Notes: generated from the sequence alone by a model not told the origin. DNA of 48,465 bases from an uncultured Lachnospiraceae bacterium (GCA_910587895.1 CAJUOE010000130.1:1-48465); one strand, 5' to 3'; positions 1-7,810 are shown, counted from the first letter of the stretch. Numbers and translations: made by a program.

Positions 1-441
1 CGCTTAACCGTTCCTTCAAATAACCACACACAGTCTTCGCAAATCAGCGGCAGCGTTGGTCTGCGGATAGCAGAATGGCAGAACAATTTCTTCCGCTTAA
101 ACAAGAGCAAAGCGGAATTATACGAACAGGCAGAGTCCATGCAGCTTTTCATCCGCAAAGGAGCGCATATGGGCGAATATGCCCTGCTGGCATTCCTTTT
201 ATGCCTGCACCTTAGCTGTTATCCGATAAACGGGAGAAAACTGGCATTGCCGGTAATAGGATTTACCGCCGGATATGCCGCCACGGACGAATTTCACCAG
301 CTCTTTGTACCTGGGCGTGCTGGAAGGTTTTCCGATGTATGCATCGACAGTCTGGGCGGCATCCTGGGGCTGCTCTTTTGGCTGATCCTGTTAAAGCTCT
401 GGCATAAATGGAGACACCGCAGTCTAAAAAAGAGATGCTAA
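1..441 (+). CDS. VanZ-like family protein (5' end outside window)
   Basis: The frame is open from the first base, so the N-terminus lies upstream and 146 residues are visible. The visible part has the VanZ-family pattern: a Ser-rich segment, then 'FIRKGAHMGEYALLA' and 'ATDEFHQLFVPGRAGRFSDVCIDSLGG', followed by a hydrophobic segment and a basic C-terminal tail. In this family the membrane-embedded K-x-x-H-x-x-E-Y and D-E-x-H-Q motifs are conserved. VanZ of enterococci gives low-level teicoplanin resistance, but most chromosomal homologues have no proven role. An internal ATG at 139 is possible but would cut off conserved sequence, so I treat the gene as 5' truncated by the window edge. It converges on the MerR gene. 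Confidence 0.85.
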   Translation, partial: RLTVPSNNHTQSSQISGSVGLRIAEWQNNFFRLNKSKAELYEQAESMQLFIRKGAHMGEYALLAFLLCLHLSCYPINGRKLALPVIGFTAGYAATDEFHQLFVPGRAGRFSDVCIDSLGGILGLLFWLILLKLWHKWRHRSLKKRC

Positions 442-456
442 CCAGCATCCCTTTTT
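434..456. terminator. Bidirectional intrinsic terminator between VanZ-like and MerR genes
   Basis: GATGCT (434-439), loop AACC, AGCATC (444-449), followed by CC and five T on the plus strand. On the minus strand the same stem is followed by a T-rich run. It includes the last codons of the VanZ-like gene and sits just beyond the stop of the convergent MerR gene. Confidence 0.7.
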
Positions 457-471
457 CATAATATATAATTA

Positions 472-1089
472 TCATGTAGTTAAATTCGGATTTAACTTCT
501 TCTCTTCTTTTAATATTTTTGCAGTATTTTTCTCTTTCTCCTTCTTTTTTCTGCCAAACCTCCTTCCCCTTTGCTGTGTGCGGATGGCTGCATCCAGTTT
601 CCGGAAACGTTCTTCTTCCGCTTCATCCTGTTCCCGCATGAGATAGTTCATTTCCTTCAGCACTTTTTCACCAACCTGTACGCCAACCTCTTTTCCGAGG
701 GCGGTATTGTTGTCTTCCATCGCCTGCCGGACAATATTTGTCATCATTATCTGAAATTGTTCCAGCTTTACCGTATTTGCAGCGGAATTATTATGATGTT
801 TTACGGGATAGGATGGCTCCGCCTCAGAATATTCATGGTTTGTCCTGACAACCTGGTTCCCTCCGGAACTGTTATGTATCATCATTCGAATGGCTTTCAA
901 CTGGTATCCCTGTTCTTTCCATTCTTTTATCTTTTGGAATTGCGCTATATTTTCTTCCGTGTAATAGCGGTGTCCCATCTCGTTACGTGGGATGGCAAGC
1001 TCTAATTCTTCTTCCCAATACCGCAGGACGTGCGACTCGACATTTACAATATTTGCCGCGTCTGAAATCATATAGCGTGCATTTTCCAC
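472..1089 (-). CDS. MerR-family DNA-binding regulator
   Basis: A 205-residue protein with an N-terminal winged-helix MerR domain (about residues 5-75): 'YMISDAANIVNVESHVLRYWEEE' gives the helix-turn-helix, and 'GHRYYTEENIAQFQKIKEWKEQGYQLKAIRMMI' gives the wing and helix 3-4 region. The middle (about 110-165) is helical, and the C-terminus (about 168-205) is very rich in Lys and Arg. There are no paired Cys for metal sensing and no recognisable effector domain, so the signal is unknown. The start is GTG at 1089, preceded by AGGAGG with 8-nt spacing; an overlapping ATG is out of frame. It is monocistronic and convergent with the VanZ-like gene. Targets cannot be told from this sequence. Confidence 0.85.
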   Translation of the reverse strand: MENARYMISDAANIVNVESHVLRYWEEELELAIPRNEMGHRYYTEENIAQFQKIKEWKEQGYQLKAIRMMIHNSSGGNQVVRTNHEYSEAEPSYPVKHHNNSAANTVKLEQFQIMMTNIVRQAMEDNNTALGKEVGVQVGEKVLKEMNYLMREQDEAEEERFRKLDAAIRTQQRGRRFGRKKKEKEKNTAKILKEEKKLNPNLTT

Positions 1090-1211
1090 ATTCTCAACCT
1101 CCTTTTATTAGGAACGTGACAGCTTGTCCCTTTCACTACTTCTATTTTAACGATTTATGCCTGCGCTTACAATCTTTTTTCATCGTGAAATAACGACATA
1201 TTTTTCAAGAA

Positions 1212-1286
1212 CAAAGTGGGCAAGCCCACAGGGGCTCCCCTAGCCCCTCAATCCCCCGAGGATTGCACACTTTGCTGCGCCGCAGC
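1212..1286 (-). terminator. Tandem hairpin array downstream of dnaB, probable terminator
   Basis: Read on the minus strand directly after dnaB there are four consecutive hairpins: GCTGC/GCAGC (1274-1286), CAATCC/GGATTG, AGGGGCT/AGCCCCT, and GTGGG-CTTG-CCCAC (1216-1229). The last is followed by the T-rich TTTGTTCTT. CAAAGTG (1212-1218) can alternatively pair with CACTTTG (1268-1274), closing the inner hairpins in a cloverleaf-like fold that competes with the last hairpin. Most likely this is the end of the gdpP-rplI-dnaB transcript. Confidence 0.5.
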
Positions 1287-1293
1287 GTTCTGA

Positions 1294-2622
1294 TTATTTT
1301 TCCATATTTACAAACTTGGTATACTGTGGCAGCCACACGAGATTGACGGTTCCAATCGGGCCATTCCTCTGCTTGGCAATAATAATCTCCGCGATATTCT
1401 TATCCTCTGTGTCTTTATTATAGTAATCATCGCGGTAAATGAACATTACCACATCGGCATCCTGCTCAATCGCTCCCGATTCACGCAAGTCCGAGAGCAT
1501 GGGCCTGTGATCCGGCCTCTGCTCTACCTGACGGCTCAACTGCGACAATGCAATCACTGGAACATTCAATTCCCTTGCCAGCCCTTTCAGAGAACGGGAA
1601 ATATCCGATATCTCCTGCTGTCTGGAATCCGACCTTCCAGAACCGGACATCAGCTGAAGATAGTCAATGATAATCAGTTTTAAGTCATGTTCCAGTTTAT
1701 ATTTCCGGCATTTGGAACGCAGCTCCGATATGGAGATACCCGGCGTGTCGTCAATGATCAATTTCGACTTGCCAATCGTTCCCGCCCCTTCAATCAGTTT
1801 CTCCCAGTCGGAATCCGCCAGATTTCCGGAACGAAGCAGCTGTGCGTCCACCCTCGCCTCCAGGGCAAACAGACGGTTCATCAGCTGTTCCTTTGACATC
1901 TCCAGGCTGAAGATCGCCGTGGCAAGGTTGCTGTGAAACGCCACATACTGCGCAATATTCAAAACAAACGCGGTTTTTCCCATAGAAGGACGCGCCGCCA
2001 CCAAAATCAAGTCCGACGGCTGCATTCCTGACATGCGGTAATCCAAATCCATAAATCCTGTGGCGATTCCGGTCACATTTCCCTTCAGTTTCGACGCCAT
2101 CTCAATCCTCTCAAGCGTATCCAGGACAATCTGCTTAATGGGAACGAAGTCCTCGCCTTTACGATTCTGAAGGAGGTTGAATATCTGTTTCTCCGTCTCC
2201 GCCATAATATCTTCCACATTATCCCGATCCAGATAACATTGATTGGCAATCTCTTCATTGACCTTGATCAACCTGCGCAGCATCGCCTTCTCTTTAACAA
2301 TATTGGCATAATATTTGATATTTGCAGAAGTCGGAACTGACGTCACCAGCTCGCCCACGAATTCCATGCTGCTGAGTTCTGCCGGAACGTCTTTCTCCCT
2401 CAGGCGGTTCTGGAGCGTAACGACGTCCACCGGTTTCTCCTCATTGAAGAGTTCCACCATGGATTCAAACAGCACGCCGTACTGCTGATGATAAAAATCC
2501 TCGCGGACTAATATTTCCGAAGCCACAATGATTGCCTCCCTGTCCATAATCATGGATCCAATCACCGACTGCTCTGCTTCCAGATTGTTCGGCATAATCC
2601 GCTTAATCAGGGCTTCTTCCAT
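1294..2622 (-). CDS. dnaB: Replicative DNA helicase DnaB
   Basis: A 442-residue hexameric 5'-3' helicase of the replication fork, of normal length for the family. The N-terminal helical domain (about 10-115, 'PNNLEAEQSVIGSMI') binds primase. The RecA-like C-terminal ATPase carries Walker A 'ARPSMGKTAF' near residue 210, 'IFSLEMSKEQLMNRLFALEA', Walker B 'LIIIDYLQLM', and the 'LSDLRESGAIEQDADVV' segment with the arginine finger region. The start ATG has GGGAGG 6 nt upstream, and it shares its A with the stop of a 27-codon ORF, so translational coupling is plausible. It is the last gene of the gdpP-rplI operon; this order is common in Firmicutes, where the gene is called dnaC in Bacillus. Confidence 0.97.
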   Translation of the reverse strand: MEEALIKRIMPNNLEAEQSVIGSMIMDREAIIVASEILVREDFYHQQYGVLFESMVELFNEEKPVDVVTLQNRLREKDVPAELSSMEFVGELVTSVPTSANIKYYANIVKEKAMLRRLIKVNEEIANQCYLDRDNVEDIMAETEKQIFNLLQNRKGEDFVPIKQIVLDTLERIEMASKLKGNVTGIATGFMDLDYRMSGMQPSDLILVAARPSMGKTAFVLNIAQYVAFHSNLATAIFSLEMSKEQLMNRLFALEARVDAQLLRSGNLADSDWEKLIEGAGTIGKSKLIIDDTPGISISELRSKCRKYKLEHDLKLIIIDYLQLMSGSGRSDSRQQEISDISRSLKGLARELNVPVIALSQLSRQVEQRPDHRPMLSDLRESGAIEQDADVVMFIYRDDYYNKDTEDKNIAEIIIAKQRNGPIGTVNLVWLPQYTKFVNMEK

Positions 2623-2705
2623 TATAAGCCTCCCATCGGTATCGGCACGCGCCGCTTCGCGTCACCTGCCAAATCGTCGGAAGGCATCTTAAAAATGCTT
2701 CGCAT
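2622..2705 (-). CDS. Possible 27-residue small protein between rplI and dnaB
   Basis: Immediately after rplI the minus strand has GGAGG, 7 nt, then an ATG at 2705. It opens 27 codons (beginning MRSIFKMPSDDL, ending PMGGL) and stops with TAA overlapping the dnaB ATG (TAATG), the classic coupling arrangement. The same DNA also forms hairpins: GGAAGGC (2679-2685) pairs with GCCTTCC (2708-2714), enclosing AAATGC-GAA-GCATTT. I do not recognise the peptide. It could be a genuine small protein, a leader ORF coupling dnaB translation to rplI, or a chance reading of a structured spacer. Confidence 0.45.
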   Translation of the reverse strand: MRSIFKMPSDDLAGDAKRRVPIPMGGL

Positions 2706-2716
2706 TTGCCTTCCTC

Positions 2717-3166
2717 CTATTCCTCCGTTACTTTTACCTTCAGGGTACCGGTAACCTTAGGATGAAATTTAATCTTGACTTCGTGTACGCCCAGCGTTTT
2801 CAATCCGCCATCCGGAAGCTGCATTTTCTTTTTATCCAGCTCCATATCAATCTGCTCTTTCGCTGCCGCAGCAATCTCCTTTGTGGAGACAGAGCCGAAC
2901 GTTTTGCCGCCCTCTCCGGTCTTTAACGTCACCGTTACCTCTTTGCTGCCAATTTCTTCTGCCAGCTCCTTTGCCTTCGCAAGATTTTCCTGCGCCACTT
3001 TTTCCTCATGCTGATTCCTTAACTTCAAATCATTCAGGTTCTTTGCATTTGCCTCCACGCCTAATTTCTTAGGCAAAATCATATTCCTCGCATAACCGTC
3101 ACTGACTTTTACGATATCGCCTTTCTTTCCCAACGCTTTTACGTCTTCCATTAAAATTACTTTCAT
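2717..3166 (-). CDS. rplI: 50S ribosomal protein L9
   Basis: A 149-residue protein of normal length for bL9. The N-terminal RNA-binding domain starts 'MKVILMEDVKALGKKGDIVKVSDGYARNMILPKKLGVEA', the most diagnostic segment of the family. A long connecting helix (about 42-75) and the C-terminal domain with 'TGEGGKTFGSVSTKEIAAA' and 'GVHEVKIKFHPKVTGTLKVKVTEE' follow. L9 sits at the base of the L1 stalk and helps restrain frameshifting. Its ATG overlaps the gdpP stop by 4 bp (ATGA), so the two are translationally coupled. Confidence 0.98.
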   Translation of the reverse strand: MKVILMEDVKALGKKGDIVKVSDGYARNMILPKKLGVEANAKNLNDLKLRNQHEEKVAQENLAKAKELAEEIGSKEVTVTLKTGEGGKTFGSVSTKEIAAAAKEQIDMELDKKKMQLPDGGLKTLGVHEVKIKFHPKVTGTLKVKVTEE

Positions 3167-5247
3167 ACTTCCAGGTCTCCTTCCTCCAGCATCTGATCCA
3201 GCGTTTTCTGAATCTTTCCTTTTGCTTCATATACGGTGCAGCCTTCCAGCTGCGCGCCGGCAACATTCAGATGGCCGCCGCCGCCCATGCGCTCCATTAT
3301 GATCTGCACATTGATCTCATCAATGGAACGCGAACTGATATATATTTTGTCATTGTACTCGGTAAGTACAAACGACGCTTTAATTCCTACAATATTCAAC
3401 AATTCATTTGCCGCCTGCGCGCCGGCAATCGTGGGGCTCTCCACGCGCGGGTCCGCCGGGCAGATGGAAATGGCAAACGCGCCCTTATAGACTTCCGCAT
3501 GGCGTACCGCCTCCGCACGCGCCTTATACGCCGCCATATCATCCCTCAACAGCTTACGCACCCTGGTAACTTCCGCTCCGCAGCGCCTCAGGTATGCCGC
3601 CGCCTCAAAGGTGCGAACGCCCGTCTTGGTCATAAAATTGTTGGTGTCAATCAAAATTCCGGCATAAATACTGTCTGCCTCATTTGATTTGAGATGTATA
3701 TTTTCATCAAAATACTGTAACATTTCCGCTACCATTTCACAGGTAGAGGAGGCATACGCCTCAATATAGGAAAGAACCGCGTTTTCAATGACTTCACTGC
3801 CCTGCCTGTGATGGTCGAATACGACGATATTCTTCGACATGCGCAAGAGCTCCGGGCACTCCGTATAATTGGGGCGGTTTGTGTCCACCACAACAATCAC
3901 GCTTCCGCCGTTTACCATCTCTATGGCTCTCTCACTGCGCACAAACATATCTTCCGGATAACCCTTGTCCTCACTGAAACACTCCTTCATCGGACGCAGG
4001 GAAGAAGTTACCTCATTTAATACAATGTGCGCTTTCTTTCCCATGACCTGCGCGGCACAGTAAATGCCAACGGCCGCTCCAAACGCGTCCATGTCGCTGA
4101 TGCTGTGTCCCATGATAAATACCTGCTCACGGCTTGCAAAGAGCTCCCGCAGCGCATGAGCCTTGACACGCGCCTTGACACGCGTGGTCTTTTCCATCTG
4201 CCTGGATTTTCCGCCGAAATAGGAGATCTTTTCTCCGTCCTTAACAACGACCTGGTCGCCGCCCCTGCCAAGCGCAAGCTCCATCGCCATCCGGGAAAAT
4301 TCATGTTTCTGATTGTAGTTGGTATCCGTGACACCGATGCCCATACTCAGCGTCACCGCCATCTCGTTGCCGACTTTAATCGTCTTAACGCCTTCCAGAA
4401 TGCTAAATTTATCCTTGATCAGCTCTTCCAGGTACTTTTTCTTAAATACTACAAAATACTTGTCTTTTTCTGTCTTCTTGATAATGCCGTCCCGTTCAGA
4501 AAAATATTTGCTTACCTTCCGGTCAACCAACGCTACCAACAGCGAACGCTTGACTTCCTCGATGCTCTCAAGCGCCTCCTCGTAATTATCAATGCAGACC
4601 TGCGCAGATACAAGCTGCTGCTCCCTGTTCTCACGGATATGGCGGTGCAGCTCCGTCTCGTCAAACAGATAGAGGGCCGTCATATACTGATCCTTCACCT
4701 CTGCCTCAGGAACCCCTTCTTCCGGCAGATCCTGCTCCACAACCTGTTGCTGCTCATCCTCGGTATTAAAATAAATTCTGCTGATGTTCGCCCGGTAAAT
4801 TCGATCCCTCCACTCAATCTGAATGCATTTCGACTGCTCCTCTTTCTCCAGCAGCTCCCTGGTAATGGATGGAAAAATGCTGGTGATGGATTTATGATAT
4901 TTTTTATCCTTCTCCGTAGCCCGGGAAAACGCCTCGTTCATCCATAAAATCTTGCTGTTAAATTCCAGCAGCGCATAAGGAATCTCAAATTCATCCAGAA
5001 GCTTCTTCTGCACCGTTCCGTACTGCGTGGCAAAATTGATGGCCTCCTTGCGAACGGAGGAGCGGTATAACAAATAAAGCCCCAGCTCGACCACGAAATA
5101 TATTACAGCAAATATGGATACGCAAAATCCTGCTTTTTTGCTGATATAGTATAGTGGTATATTCAACGCTATAATCAGTACCGTCAACAACAATGGCCAG
5201 TACATATAATTGCTCAATGGTTCTTTGATTGCATTTTTTCTTTTCAT
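3163..5247 (-). CDS. gdpP: Cyclic-di-AMP phosphodiesterase GdpP (DHH/DHHA1)
   Basis: A 694-residue membrane protein that hydrolyses c-di-AMP in Firmicutes. The order is: two transmembrane helices (about 14-60), a PAS domain (about 84-150, 'EIPYALLEFNSKILWMNEAFSRA'), a degenerate GGDEF domain (about 170-350), a DHH domain starting near 378 ('MGHSISDMDAFGAAVGI', 'VVVDTNRPNYTE', 'VFDHHRQGS', 'ILIDTNNFMTKTG'), and DHHA1 ending with the 'MGGGGHLNVAGAQ' motif near 655. All metal-binding Asp/His of the DHH core appear present, so it should be active. The start ATG has GAGGTAGGA upstream, and a good promoter lies at 5326-5355. It is first in the operon with rplI and dnaB. Its separation from rpsF-ssb-rpsR by about 25 kb is unusual. 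Confidence 0.96.
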   Translation of the reverse strand: MKRKNAIKEPLSNYMYWPLLLTVLIIALNIPLYYISKKAGFCVSIFAVIYFVVELGLYLLYRSSVRKEAINFATQYGTVQKKLLDEFEIPYALLEFNSKILWMNEAFSRATEKDKKYHKSITSIFPSITRELLEKEEQSKCIQIEWRDRIYRANISRIYFNTEDEQQQVVEQDLPEEGVPEAEVKDQYMTALYLFDETELHRHIRENREQQLVSAQVCIDNYEEALESIEEVKRSLLVALVDRKVSKYFSERDGIIKKTEKDKYFVVFKKKYLEELIKDKFSILEGVKTIKVGNEMAVTLSMGIGVTDTNYNQKHEFSRMAMELALGRGGDQVVVKDGEKISYFGGKSRQMEKTTRVKARVKAHALRELFASREQVFIMGHSISDMDAFGAAVGIYCAAQVMGKKAHIVLNEVTSSLRPMKECFSEDKGYPEDMFVRSERAIEMVNGGSVIVVVDTNRPNYTECPELLRMSKNIVVFDHHRQGSEVIENAVLSYIEAYASSTCEMVAEMLQYFDENIHLKSNEADSIYAGILIDTNNFMTKTGVRTFEAAAYLRRCGAEVTRVRKLLRDDMAAYKARAEAVRHAEVYKGAFAISICPADPRVESPTIAGAQAANELLNIVGIKASFVLTEYNDKIYISSRSIDEINVQIIMERMGGGGHLNVAGAQLEGCTVYEAKGKIQKTLDQMLEEGDLEV

Positions 5248-5325
5248 TATAATTCCTACCTCAGTTGGATAAATCCCTCTCCTTCATCGCTCTTTTCCCA
5301 TACTTGTCTTTTTTTGCTATTTTGC

Positions 5326-5355
5326 ATTATATCATATTTTTATTATCACTTTCAA
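5326..5355 (-). promoter_or_regulatory. gdpP: Sigma-A-type promoter of gdpP-rplI-dnaB
   Basis: On the minus strand, TTGAAA (5350-5355) is followed by an 18-nt spacer and TATAAT (5326-5331), about 80 nt upstream of the gdpP ATG. Both boxes match the consensus well, so the operon does not need readthrough from genes further upstream. Confidence 0.7.
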
Positions 5356-5403
5356 TCACAAGATACAGTATGTTTTCGTTACTATTTCACAAATTTTCTT
5401 TAT

Positions 5404-5436
5404 TATATAAGATTTTCTTTACTAATCTTATATAAT
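5404..5436 (+). promoter_or_regulatory. Candidate promoter with overlapping 10-bp palindrome
   Basis: TATAAT at 5431-5436 lies about 60 nt upstream of the small-protein ATG; no good -35 box is visible. The box is overlapped by a perfect 10-bp inverted repeat, TATATAAGAT (5404-5413) and ATCTTATATA (5425-5434), separated by 11 nt. The symmetry and position suit a repressor or activator operator, although AT-rich chance symmetry cannot be excluded. Confidence 0.45.
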
Positions 5437-5495
5437 ATGGTATTTTAATAGTAGACCATTTTTTTAATGTATTTTTTCGAAGGGAGGCCTCTTTC

Positions 5496-5945
5496 ATGAA
5501 AGGTTATGAAAAACCTATGGTAATCGTAAATGACGGTTTAAGCGAAGGTGTTTATGCAGCAAGCGGCGCTACAGAAGCTGCTGATTGCTGGACAGTTGAC
5601 CCTGTATCTGTACAGGACTGGAATGGCTCACACCATGTATTTGAGATTCGTTGCGTACACTCAACTGCTGTAGAGCATATTTCATCCGCAACCACTGTCA
5701 CTCTCACCTTTAACAATGCACTGACGGATGCTTATTCTGAGTTCCCATGTACTTTCAGCGGCACTTCCGCTACCGTTACGCGTGAATTACACGCAAACGC
5801 TTACAAGTCAGGCGACACCATGACATACAAGGTATGGGTGAAAGCTGCCGACGAAGCAAGCACCAAATCTATTGCCTGCATTGGTTCTACAATTTCATGT
5901 ACGAAGACAGTCAATGTACAGGGCAATGGCGGCGATGGCAACTAA
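5496..5945 (+). CDS. Small leader-bearing Cys-containing protein, candidate precursor/substrate
   Basis: I do not recognise a named domain. The 149 residues divide into a short polar N-terminus (1-24, 'MKGYEKPMVIVNDGLSEGVYAASG') and a body (about 25-149) rich in Thr, Ser, Val and Ala with alternating beta-strand-like hydrophobicity. The body has five Cys (31, 53, 85, 128, 135) and ends in a Gly/Asn-rich tail. There is no hydrophobic signal peptide and no transmembrane segment. The leader resembles double-glycine-type or RiPP-type leaders in having an acidic/amide stretch followed by small residues, with possible cleavage near Ala-Ala-Ser-Gly (21-24). The ribosome binding site GGGAGG is strong with 8-9 nt spacing. 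An intrinsic terminator follows, and then an ABC exporter starts. Context suggests an exported peptide or small surface protein handled by the PqqD, kinase and peptidase genes of this island; that is inference. Confidence 0.75.
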   Translation: MKGYEKPMVIVNDGLSEGVYAASGATEAADCWTVDPVSVQDWNGSHHVFEIRCVHSTAVEHISSATTVTLTFNNALTDAYSEFPCTFSGTSATVTRELHANAYKSGDTMTYKVWVKAADEASTKSIACIGSTISCTKTVNVQGNGGDGN

Positions 5946-5987
5946 GCCGCAAGCGACATCACGTTTAGCTAACTACGTATTGGGGGC

Positions 5988-6018
5988 AGCGTCACTTATT
6001 GCAAGTGGCGCTGTTTTT
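5988..6018 (+). terminator. Intrinsic terminator between small-protein gene and ABC exporter
   Basis: AGCGTCACTT (5988-5997), loop ATTGC, AAGTGGCGCT (6003-6012). This is a 10-bp stem with one G-U pair, followed by G and five T. It sits 43 nt past the small-protein stop and 20 nt before the ABC exporter ATG. Partial readthrough would give far more small-protein mRNA than exporter mRNA, a pattern usual for peptide precursor genes. Confidence 0.8.
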
Positions 6019-6038
6019 CGTCACGAAAGGATTATTCC

Positions 6039-7802
6039 ATGAAAGAGAAAATCAGGTTTTATATCGGACGCATCAAAGCCGGACGACTTGGAGAGATGCG
6101 CAGACAAACACTCTGGATCTACCAGTATGCCAGGCATTACTGGCTGACAATGGTCTTCTATACCCTGCTGGGCATGGTCGGAACCGTTGTTGCCCTGCTG
6201 ACCAGCCTGGTCTCCAAAGATCTGGTGGATATTATTACCGGCCATCAGACCGGAGAGATTGTCAAAACATTTACCATCATGATCGGGCTCAACGTCGGAA
6301 CCACCTTCCTGAACCAGATTTCCGAGTACGCCTCCACCTATCTGAGCCTGAAAGTGGACTCCGAAATCAAAGCGGATATTTTCTCCAAAATCCTTGTGAC
6401 AGACTGGGAGTCCTTGACGACCTACCATACCGGAGACCTCCTGACGCGCTGGGGTTCCGATGCCTCCGCAATCTCCAATGGCATCCTCAACTTCATACCA
6501 AACGCTATCATTTACGTTTTTCGTTTTATCAGCGCATTTGCAATGGTCATCTATTACGATGCTTCCTTTGCGATATTTGCATTTCTGGGTATGCCGGTCA
6601 GCCTGCTGCTCTCCAAAACGCTTTTAAAGCGCATGGTAAACAACAATAAGCGCAGCGCCGCCATGGGGGCTAAAATGTCCGGGTTCAACCAGGAGACCTT
6701 CTCGAATATCCAGACGATTAAGGCATTTGATTTAATCCGCCTGTACGTTGCACGGCTAAAACAGCTTCAAAAAGAATACATTACCATGAAACTGGATTTC
6801 CAGAAAATGTCAATGGGTACCTCGCTGCTCTTATCTACGGTCGCGCTGCTGGTTTCCTACGCATCCTATGGCTGGGGCATTTACCGTGTCTTTACCAACG
6901 CCATCAGTTACGGTACCATGACGATGTTTTTAAGCCTTTCCGGCACATTGACCGGAACGCTGCATAACCTGACCTCGCTCGTCCCCACAATCATCGGGCT
7001 CACCACCTCCGCCGGACGCCTGATGGACATCATTGAAATGCCACGGGAAGACTACAGCCAGGATGAGGCCGTCGAAGAATTTTTAAAATCCCACCGTAAC
7101 GAAGGCATCAGCCTGCACATCAAAGATCTGGAATATGCCTACAGTAACGGCACGCAGGTATTTCAGGGCGCATCCATGGAAGCACACCCGCACGAAGTAG
7201 TGGCACTGGTCGGCCCGTCCGGTGAAGGCAAGACAACCATGATACGCCTGATGCTATCGCTGATGCGCTCCCAGAACGGCTCTGCCACGCTTGGCGGCTC
7301 ACATACAGACATGATTCCCCTTACGCCCTCCACGCGAAAACTCTTTTCCTACGTGCCGCAGGGCAATACCATGTTTTCCGGTACCATTGCAGAAAATATG
7401 CGCAATGTCAAGCCGGATGCTACGGACGAAGAAATCATAGACGCATTGAAACTGTCATGCGCCTGGGATTTTATCGCAAAACTGCCCGACGGCATTCACA
7501 GCAAAATCAAAGAGCGTGGCGGCGGATTTTCAGAGGGACAGGCACAAAGGCTTTCCATCGCAAGGGCCTTGCTGCGCCGTTCTCCAATCCTTTTGCTCGA
7601 TGAGGCTACTTCTGCTCTGGATGTGGCGACAGAACGCGAGGTTCTGAAGAATATTATGTCGGATGAATACCCGCGCACCTGCATCGTGACGACACACCGG
7701 CCGTCTGTGCTGCATATCTGCGAGCGCGTCTACGCCATCCGCGATAAGAAATGCATTATCTTAAGTGAAAAAGAGATAGATGAAATGGTAAGCGGTTTTT
7801 AG
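6039..7802 (+). CDS. ABC exporter, fused membrane and ATPase domains, no C39 peptidase
   Basis: A 587-residue half-transporter. The membrane domain (about 25-310) has around six transmembrane helices of the type-IV exporter fold. The ATPase (about 345-580) has Walker A 'GPSGEGKTT' (about 392-400), a Q-loop 'YVPQGNTMFSGTIAENM', signature 'FSEGQAQRLSIARAL' (near 497; the canonical LSGGQ is changed to FSEGQ), Walker B 'ILLLDEATSALD' and the H-loop 'TTHRPS'. It begins almost directly with the membrane domain, so it lacks the N-terminal C39 protease of bacteriocin exporters, and any leader would need another peptidase. It lies 93 nt after the small-protein gene behind a leaky-looking terminator, with AAAGGA before the ATG. 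A lipid or drug substrate is the alternative; position favours the small protein. Confidence 0.93.
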   Translation: MKEKIRFYIGRIKAGRLGEMRRQTLWIYQYARHYWLTMVFYTLLGMVGTVVALLTSLVSKDLVDIITGHQTGEIVKTFTIMIGLNVGTTFLNQISEYASTYLSLKVDSEIKADIFSKILVTDWESLTTYHTGDLLTRWGSDASAISNGILNFIPNAIIYVFRFISAFAMVIYYDASFAIFAFLGMPVSLLLSKTLLKRMVNNNKRSAAMGAKMSGFNQETFSNIQTIKAFDLIRLYVARLKQLQKEYITMKLDFQKMSMGTSLLLSTVALLVSYASYGWGIYRVFTNAISYGTMTMFLSLSGTLTGTLHNLTSLVPTIIGLTTSAGRLMDIIEMPREDYSQDEAVEEFLKSHRNEGISLHIKDLEYAYSNGTQVFQGASMEAHPHEVVALVGPSGEGKTTMIRLMLSLMRSQNGSATLGGSHTDMIPLTPSTRKLFSYVPQGNTMFSGTIAENMRNVKPDATDEEIIDALKLSCAWDFIAKLPDGIHSKIKERGGGFSEGQAQRLSIARALLRRSPILLLDEATSALDVATEREVLKNIMSDEYPRTCIVTTHRPSVLHICERVYAIRDKKCIILSEKEIDEMVSGF

Positions 7803-7810
7803 GAACCGCT
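7791..7810. terminator. Hairpin between convergent ABC exporter and nucleotidyltransferase genes
   Basis: AGCGGTT (7791-7797), 6-nt loop, AACCGCT (7804-7810). The exporter stop codon lies inside the loop. Only a weak T-rich stretch (CTATTTC) follows, so it may act as a weak bidirectional terminator. Confidence 0.45.

Noticed and set aside
1212..1274. tRNA gene suggested by a cloverleaf-like fold
   Set aside because: No T-arm or D-arm consensus and no anticodon arm geometry; the outer stem conflicts with one inner hairpin.
4027..4947. Plus-strand open frame of 306 codons opposite gdpP
   Set aside because: Lies wholly within gdpP on the other strand, has no ribosome binding site and no recognisable domain; gdpP is unmistakable.
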